Source: Streptomyces sp. MBT53
Lineage (GTDB): Bacteria; Actinomycetota; Actinomycetes; Streptomycetales; Streptomycetaceae
Assembly (NCBI RefSeq): GCF_016654115.1
Contig: NZ_JAEQAZ010000047.1
Span: forward strand, 1 to 51,847
Length of the DNA: 51,847 bases
Direction of reading: 5' to 3'
Position numbers and translations under genes: made by a program. Below, one piece after another: positions 48,725 through 51,847 of the stretch. The notes under the pieces were generated by a model. It ran no database searches, was not told the DNA's origin, and saw only the letters and a list, made by a program, of their open reading frames with translations. Position 1 is the stretch's first letter, and the number at the start of each line of letters is the position of its first letter.

Positions 48725-49890
48725 TGGCCGACGAGCGCTCTGCTGTGCCGGGGGACGCCCCCCGGCCCCCCGGCCGATGGCTGGACCGTGAAACCGCCGA
48801 GCTGCTGCTGCGCGGCGAGTCCCTCGAAGCCGTCGACCCGGCCGCCCGCGACCAGGCCGAACGGCTCGCCAGGACCCTGGGCGCGCTGGCCGTGGAACCC
48901 ACCTGGGGCAAGGCCGAACTCCCGGGCGAGGAAGCCGCGTTGGCCGCCTTCCGGGCCGCGCGCACCGGCAACGATGTCGAACGGCCCGCCCTCGGCCGGC
49001 CCGGCCGCGCGCACTCGTCCGACGCCGGGCTCGTCCGGCTCGGGCGGCCCGTGGAGACCGCAGGGGCACCGCGCCTCGGCAGATCCGCGCGGTTCGCGCT
49101 GACCGCCGCGGTCGCCGTCGGGCTGGTCGGCGGGGTCGCGGTCGCGGCCGGTACGGGAGTCCTGCCGTCGCCGTTCGACGACCCGGCGCCCGCCGCCTCG
49201 ATCTCCGCCGCCGCGACCCCGGACCGCCCGCTGATCTCGCCCTCGCCCAGCGGCACCTTCGGCTCGGGCACCCCCTCGGCGGGCGGTGGTGCGGCCGGCT
49301 CCGACGACTCCTCCGGCGAGGTGGTCGGCGGCGGCACGGACCGCACCCCCGCCGCCGGCACCGGCGACGACGAGGCCTCCCACTCGCGCGGCTGGTGGAA
49401 GGCCGTCGCCTCCTCCTGCCGCGCCGTGCGCGACGGCAAGTCCCTGGAACCCGGCCGCAAGCGCACCCTGGAGGGCGCGGCGGGCGGCACCTCCCACGTG
49501 TGGACGTACTGCAAGGTCCTGCTCAAGGCGACCGGCGGTGGCACGGACGGCCAAGGCGGCAGCGGCAAGAGCGGCGGCTCCCAGGGCGGCGACCAGAGCG
49601 GTCCCGGAGGCAGCCAGGGCGACCAGAGCGGCGGCCAGGGCGGTGCAGGCGAGGGCAACGGCAACATGGCCCCGATCGCCCCGGGCGGCGGCAGCGCGGG
49701 CGGCGGCAGTGGCAGCGGAAGCGGCAGTGGCGGGAGTGCCGGCGGGCACAAGGGCAACGGCGTGGTCGCCACCCCGGCCCCCTCCGCCTTCACCCCGCTC
49801 GCCCGGCGGACACCGTCCGTCCCGGCCCCGTCGCACACGACCGACGCCTCGCGGGCACCGGCGCCTGGCCCGACGTACAGCGCCCTCTGA
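48724..49890 (+). CDS. Membrane partner of ECF sigma (anti-sigma candidate)
   Basis: The ~388-residue product has a cytoplasmic N-terminal region (WLDRETAELLLRGESLEAVDP, LPGEEAALAAFRAARTG), one membrane helix (FALTAAVAVGLVGGVAVAAG) and an outer region. That region includes a short conserved part with two cysteines (SSCRAVRDGKSLEPG ... VWTYCKVLLKATGG), followed by long Gly/Ser/Gln low-complexity sequence and a Pro/Ala-rich end. ATG 48724 overlaps the sigma stop by 1 bp. An anti-sigma or sensor role is inferred from position. Confidence 0.7.
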   Translation: MADERSAVPGDAPRPPGRWLDRETAELLLRGESLEAVDPAARDQAERLARTLGALAVEPTWGKAELPGEEAALAAFRAARTGNDVERPALGRPGRAHSSDAGLVRLGRPVETAGAPRLGRSARFALTAAVAVGLVGGVAVAAGTGVLPSPFDDPAPAASISAAATPDRPLISPSPSGTFGSGTPSAGGGAAGSDDSSGEVVGGGTDRTPAAGTGDDEASHSRGWWKAVASSCRAVRDGKSLEPGRKRTLEGAAGGTSHVWTYCKVLLKATGGGTDGQGGSGKSGGSQGGDQSGPGGSQGDQSGGQGGAGEGNGNMAPIAPGGGSAGGGSGSGSGSGGSAGGHKGNGVVATPAPSAFTPLARRTPSVPAPSHTTDASRAPAPGPTYSAL

Positions 49891-50092
49891 CCTGTGGTTT
49901 TGTGATCCGCGGAACTTTTTTCGCGCGGGGTGTGACGTTTTCGGGCCCCGTGGCGCAGTACTGAGTGAGCCGACTGGTCATCGGCCGTCGCACAGAGCCG
50001 GGGTTCCCCCCGTACCTACGGCTCGTGCACTCGGCGCGGGCGGGACACGTTCCCCCGGTCCCGCCCGCGCCCCGCACATCTCCCCTCGCGTC
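49891..50092. other. Convergent intergenic region with a T-rich patch
   Basis: In this 202-bp gap, GCGGAACTTTTTTCGCGC at 49909-49926 stands out in an otherwise GC-rich region. CCGCG and CGCGG flank the T run, so it could be a terminator for the plus-strand gene. GGAACTT also resembles an ECF -35. No gene is seen. Confidence 0.35.
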
Positions 50093-50923
50093 TCACCGGT
50101 ACACGACGACCTTGTCGCCGGTCCGCACCTGCGCGAACAGACTCGCGATCGCCGCCTCGTCCCGTACGTTGACGCAGCCGTGCGAGCCGCCCGCGTAGCC
50201 CCGGGCCGAGAAGTCGTAGGAGTAGTGCACCGCCTGGCCGCCGCTGAAGAACATGGCATACGGCATCGGGGAGTTGTAGAGCGTCGACACCCAGTCCCGG
50301 GCCTTCCAGTAGACGTGGAACACACCGTCCCGGGTCGGGGTGTACTGCGCGCCGAACCGGACGGACATCGTCGACACCGTCCGTCCGTCGATCATCCAGC
50401 GCAGGGTGCGGGTCGTCTTGTCGATGCACAGCACCCGGCCGGTGAGGCAGCGCGGGTCGGGTGCTCCGGCGGGCTGGCCGCCCATCAGATACAGGTCCCA
50501 CTTGCCCGGCTCGTGCGTCATCCTCACCAGCCGCTGCCAGGTGACCTTGTCGGTCTCGCCCGTCCTCGGCAGCCCGCGCTTGCCCTGGAAACCGGCGACG
50601 GCCTGTTCGGTGAGGTCGTCGTAGGTCCCGGTCGGCCCGTCGAAGAGCCAGTCGACCTGCCGTAGCCGCGCCTGCAGCTCGCGCACTCCGGAGCCGCTGT
50701 CGCCGCGCGACCACAGGACGTTCGCGGCGGGTTCGGCACTGGGCGTGCCCGGCGTGCTTGTCGTCGCCGGGGGACTGGTCTTGGCTCCCGGCAGTTCGAT
50801 GCGCACCGGCAGGTGGTGCTTGCCGTCCGAGTCCGTGCCCTGGACCGTGCAGCCGCACACCGTCAGAAGTGCCGACAGGGCCGCCGTGGCGACGATCGCT
50901 CTCCCCATACCCGTACTACGCAT
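50093..50923 (-). CDS. L,D-transpeptidase lipoprotein with peptidoglycan-binding domain
   Basis: The 276-residue product has a lipoprotein signal peptide (LSALLTVCGC), a peptidoglycan-binding domain (GDSGSGVRELQARLRQVDWL, LTEQAVAGFQGKRGL) and a YkuD L,D-transpeptidase domain with the catalytic motif YAGGSHGCVNV. The enzyme makes 3-3 cross-links in peptidoglycan outside the membrane. ATG 50923 has GGGGGTC upstream. It is divergent from the mutase gene. Confidence 0.93.
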   Translation of the reverse strand: MRSTGMGRAIVATAALSALLTVCGCTVQGTDSDGKHHLPVRIELPGAKTSPPATTSTPGTPSAEPAANVLWSRGDSGSGVRELQARLRQVDWLFDGPTGTYDDLTEQAVAGFQGKRGLPRTGETDKVTWQRLVRMTHEPGKWDLYLMGGQPAGAPDPRCLTGRVLCIDKTTRTLRWMIDGRTVSTMSVRFGAQYTPTRDGVFHVYWKARDWVSTLYNSPMPYAMFFSGGQAVHYSYDFSARGYAGGSHGCVNVRDEAAIASLFAQVRTGDKVVVYR

Positions 50924-51020
50924 CGCGGACCCCCGCCGTCTCACCGGTGTCACCCGGACACGTACCCCCGGATGACGGGCCGCGAACGGCGCGGCATCGT
51001 GGTGACCGGAGGTGCACACC

Positions 51021-51847
51021 ATGGTGCGCGAATCGGAGTCCGGTCTGCCCGTCGAACCCGTCTACGGCCCCGGGGCACTCGCCGGCTGGGACCCGGCCGA
51101 GCGGCTGGGCGAGCCGGGGGAGTACCCCTTCACGCGGGGCGTGTACCCGTCCATGTACACCGGGCGGCCTTGGACCATGCGCCAGTACGCCGGTTTCGGC
51201 ACGGCCGCCGAGTCCAACGCCCGCTACCGGCAGCTGATCGCCCACGGCACGACGGGCCTGTCCGTCGCCTTCGACCTGCCCACCCAGATGGGCCACGACT
51301 CCGACGCCACTCTCGCGCACGGCGAGGTCGGCAAGGTGGGTGTGGCCGTCGACTCGGTCGACGACATGCGGGTGCTGTTCGACGGCATCCCGCTGGACAA
51401 GGTGTCGACGTCGATGACGATCAACGCCCCGGCGGCCCTCCTCCTCCTGATGTACCAGCTGGTCGGCGAGGAACAGGGCGTGGCGGCAGGGCAGTTGACG
51501 GGCACGATCCAGAACGACGTGCTGAAGGAGTACATCGCGAGGGGGACGTACATCTTTCCCCCGGAGCCGTCGCTCCGCCTGACCGCCGACATCTTCCGCT
51601 ACTGCGGCGCCGAGATCCCGAAGTGGAACACGATCTCGATCTCCGGCTACCACATGGCGGAGGCCGGTGCCTCGCCCGCGCAGGAGATCGCCTTCACCCT
51701 CGCCGACGGCATCGCGTACGTCCGCACCGCGCTCGCGGCCGGCATGGACGTCGACGACTTCGCACCCAGGCTGTCGTTCTTCTTCGTGGCGCGTACGACA
51801 CTCCTCGAAGAGGTCGCCAAGTTCCGTGCCGCGCGCAGGATCAGGAT
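51021..51847 (+). CDS. Acyl-CoA mutase large subunit (methylmalonyl-CoA mutase type), 3' truncated
   Basis: The first 275 residues of a B12-dependent acyl-CoA mutase are visible: YPFTRGVYPSMYTGRPW, MRQYAGFGTAAESNARY, LSVAFDLPTQMGHDSD, STSMTINAPA and GTIQNDVLKEYIARGTYIFPPEP. The tyrosine in PSMYTGRPW and the arginine in IARGTY agree, as far as I recall, with methylmalonyl-CoA rather than isobutyryl-CoA specificity. GGAGG precedes ATG 51021. The gene runs off the window, so the substrate and the B12-binding part cannot be judged. Confidence 0.92.
   Translation, partial: MVRESESGLPVEPVYGPGALAGWDPAERLGEPGEYPFTRGVYPSMYTGRPWTMRQYAGFGTAAESNARYRQLIAHGTTGLSVAFDLPTQMGHDSDATLAHGEVGKVGVAVDSVDDMRVLFDGIPLDKVSTSMTINAPAALLLLMYQLVGEEQGVAAGQLTGTIQNDVLKEYIARGTYIFPPEPSLRLTADIFRYCGAEIPKWNTISISGYHMAEAGASPAQEIAFTLADGIAYVRTALAAGMDVDDFAPRLSFFFVARTTLLEEVAKFRAARRIR

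Noticed and set aside
49560..49760. GGC-rich repeat at the end of the anti-sigma candidate as a separate DNA element
   Set aside because: It is in frame and encodes the Gly/Ser/Gln-rich outer linker of the protein.

Overview
The window is a high-GC actinobacterial chromosome segment, almost certainly Streptomyces. The reasons are extreme third-position GC, many GTG starts, only two TTA codons in all the genes I read, a 'conservon' (cvn) operon with two P450 genes, several ECF sigma factors, and the gene order glyA / trpS / D,D-carboxypeptidase / sdh, which I recall from other Streptomyces chromosomes. I saw no tRNA, rRNA, CRISPR array, transposase or integrase.

Layout. 1-908: C-terminal part of a MocR-type PLP regulator whose first ~86 bases are inverted relative to the rest. 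965-3521: EamA-like transporter (minus), then glyA behind a ZTP riboswitch. 3567-6661: minus-strand ECF sigma operon (sigma, membrane anti-sigma candidate, two paralogous exported C-tail-anchored proteins) with two matching promoters. 6806-13263: trpS, 2H phosphoesterase, SDR, BrkB-like membrane protein, D-Ala-D-Ala carboxypeptidase, small membrane protein and membrane metallophosphoesterase. 13264-15870: two small-gene cassettes bracketed by copies of the metallophosphoesterase 3' end. 16069-22866: peptide-type binding protein, HATPase protein, histidine kinase/response regulator and a divergent MMPL transporter. 22876-24610: TetR-autoregulated three-gene operon with two palindromic operators. 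24706-28027: VOC protein, methyltransferase, FG-GAP secreted protein, Uma2 protein.

28187-31616 is the sdhCDAB succinate dehydrogenase operon. 31896-34312: an OHCU-decarboxylase-like gene preceded by a short His-periodic ORF, divergent from a GH20 hexosaminidase with a candidate DasR site between them. 34326-37829: membrane protein, two unknowns and an MFS exporter. 38192-40325: an ECF sigma gene with a very short partner, and an amidohydrolase. 40401-40716: MITE-like inverted-repeat element and a long hairpin. 40724-47204: the conservon (CvnA-CvnB-CvnC-CvnD-P450-P450) ending in a frameshifted enoyl-CoA hydratase gene. 48062-49890: a second, paralogous ECF sigma with a full-length membrane partner. 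50093-51847: L,D-transpeptidase and the start of an acyl-CoA mutase.

The parts most worth following up are the ECF operon with two apparently leaderless promoters and a TTA codon in its last gene; the conservon with a doubled roadblock domain in CvnB, a P450 lacking ExxR and a TTA codon in CvnC; the repeated metallophosphoesterase 3' end flanking gene cassettes; and the His-every-fourth-residue peptide coupled to an OHCU-like protein that has lost its catalytic motif. All functional calls come from reading motifs by eye; no database search was run.
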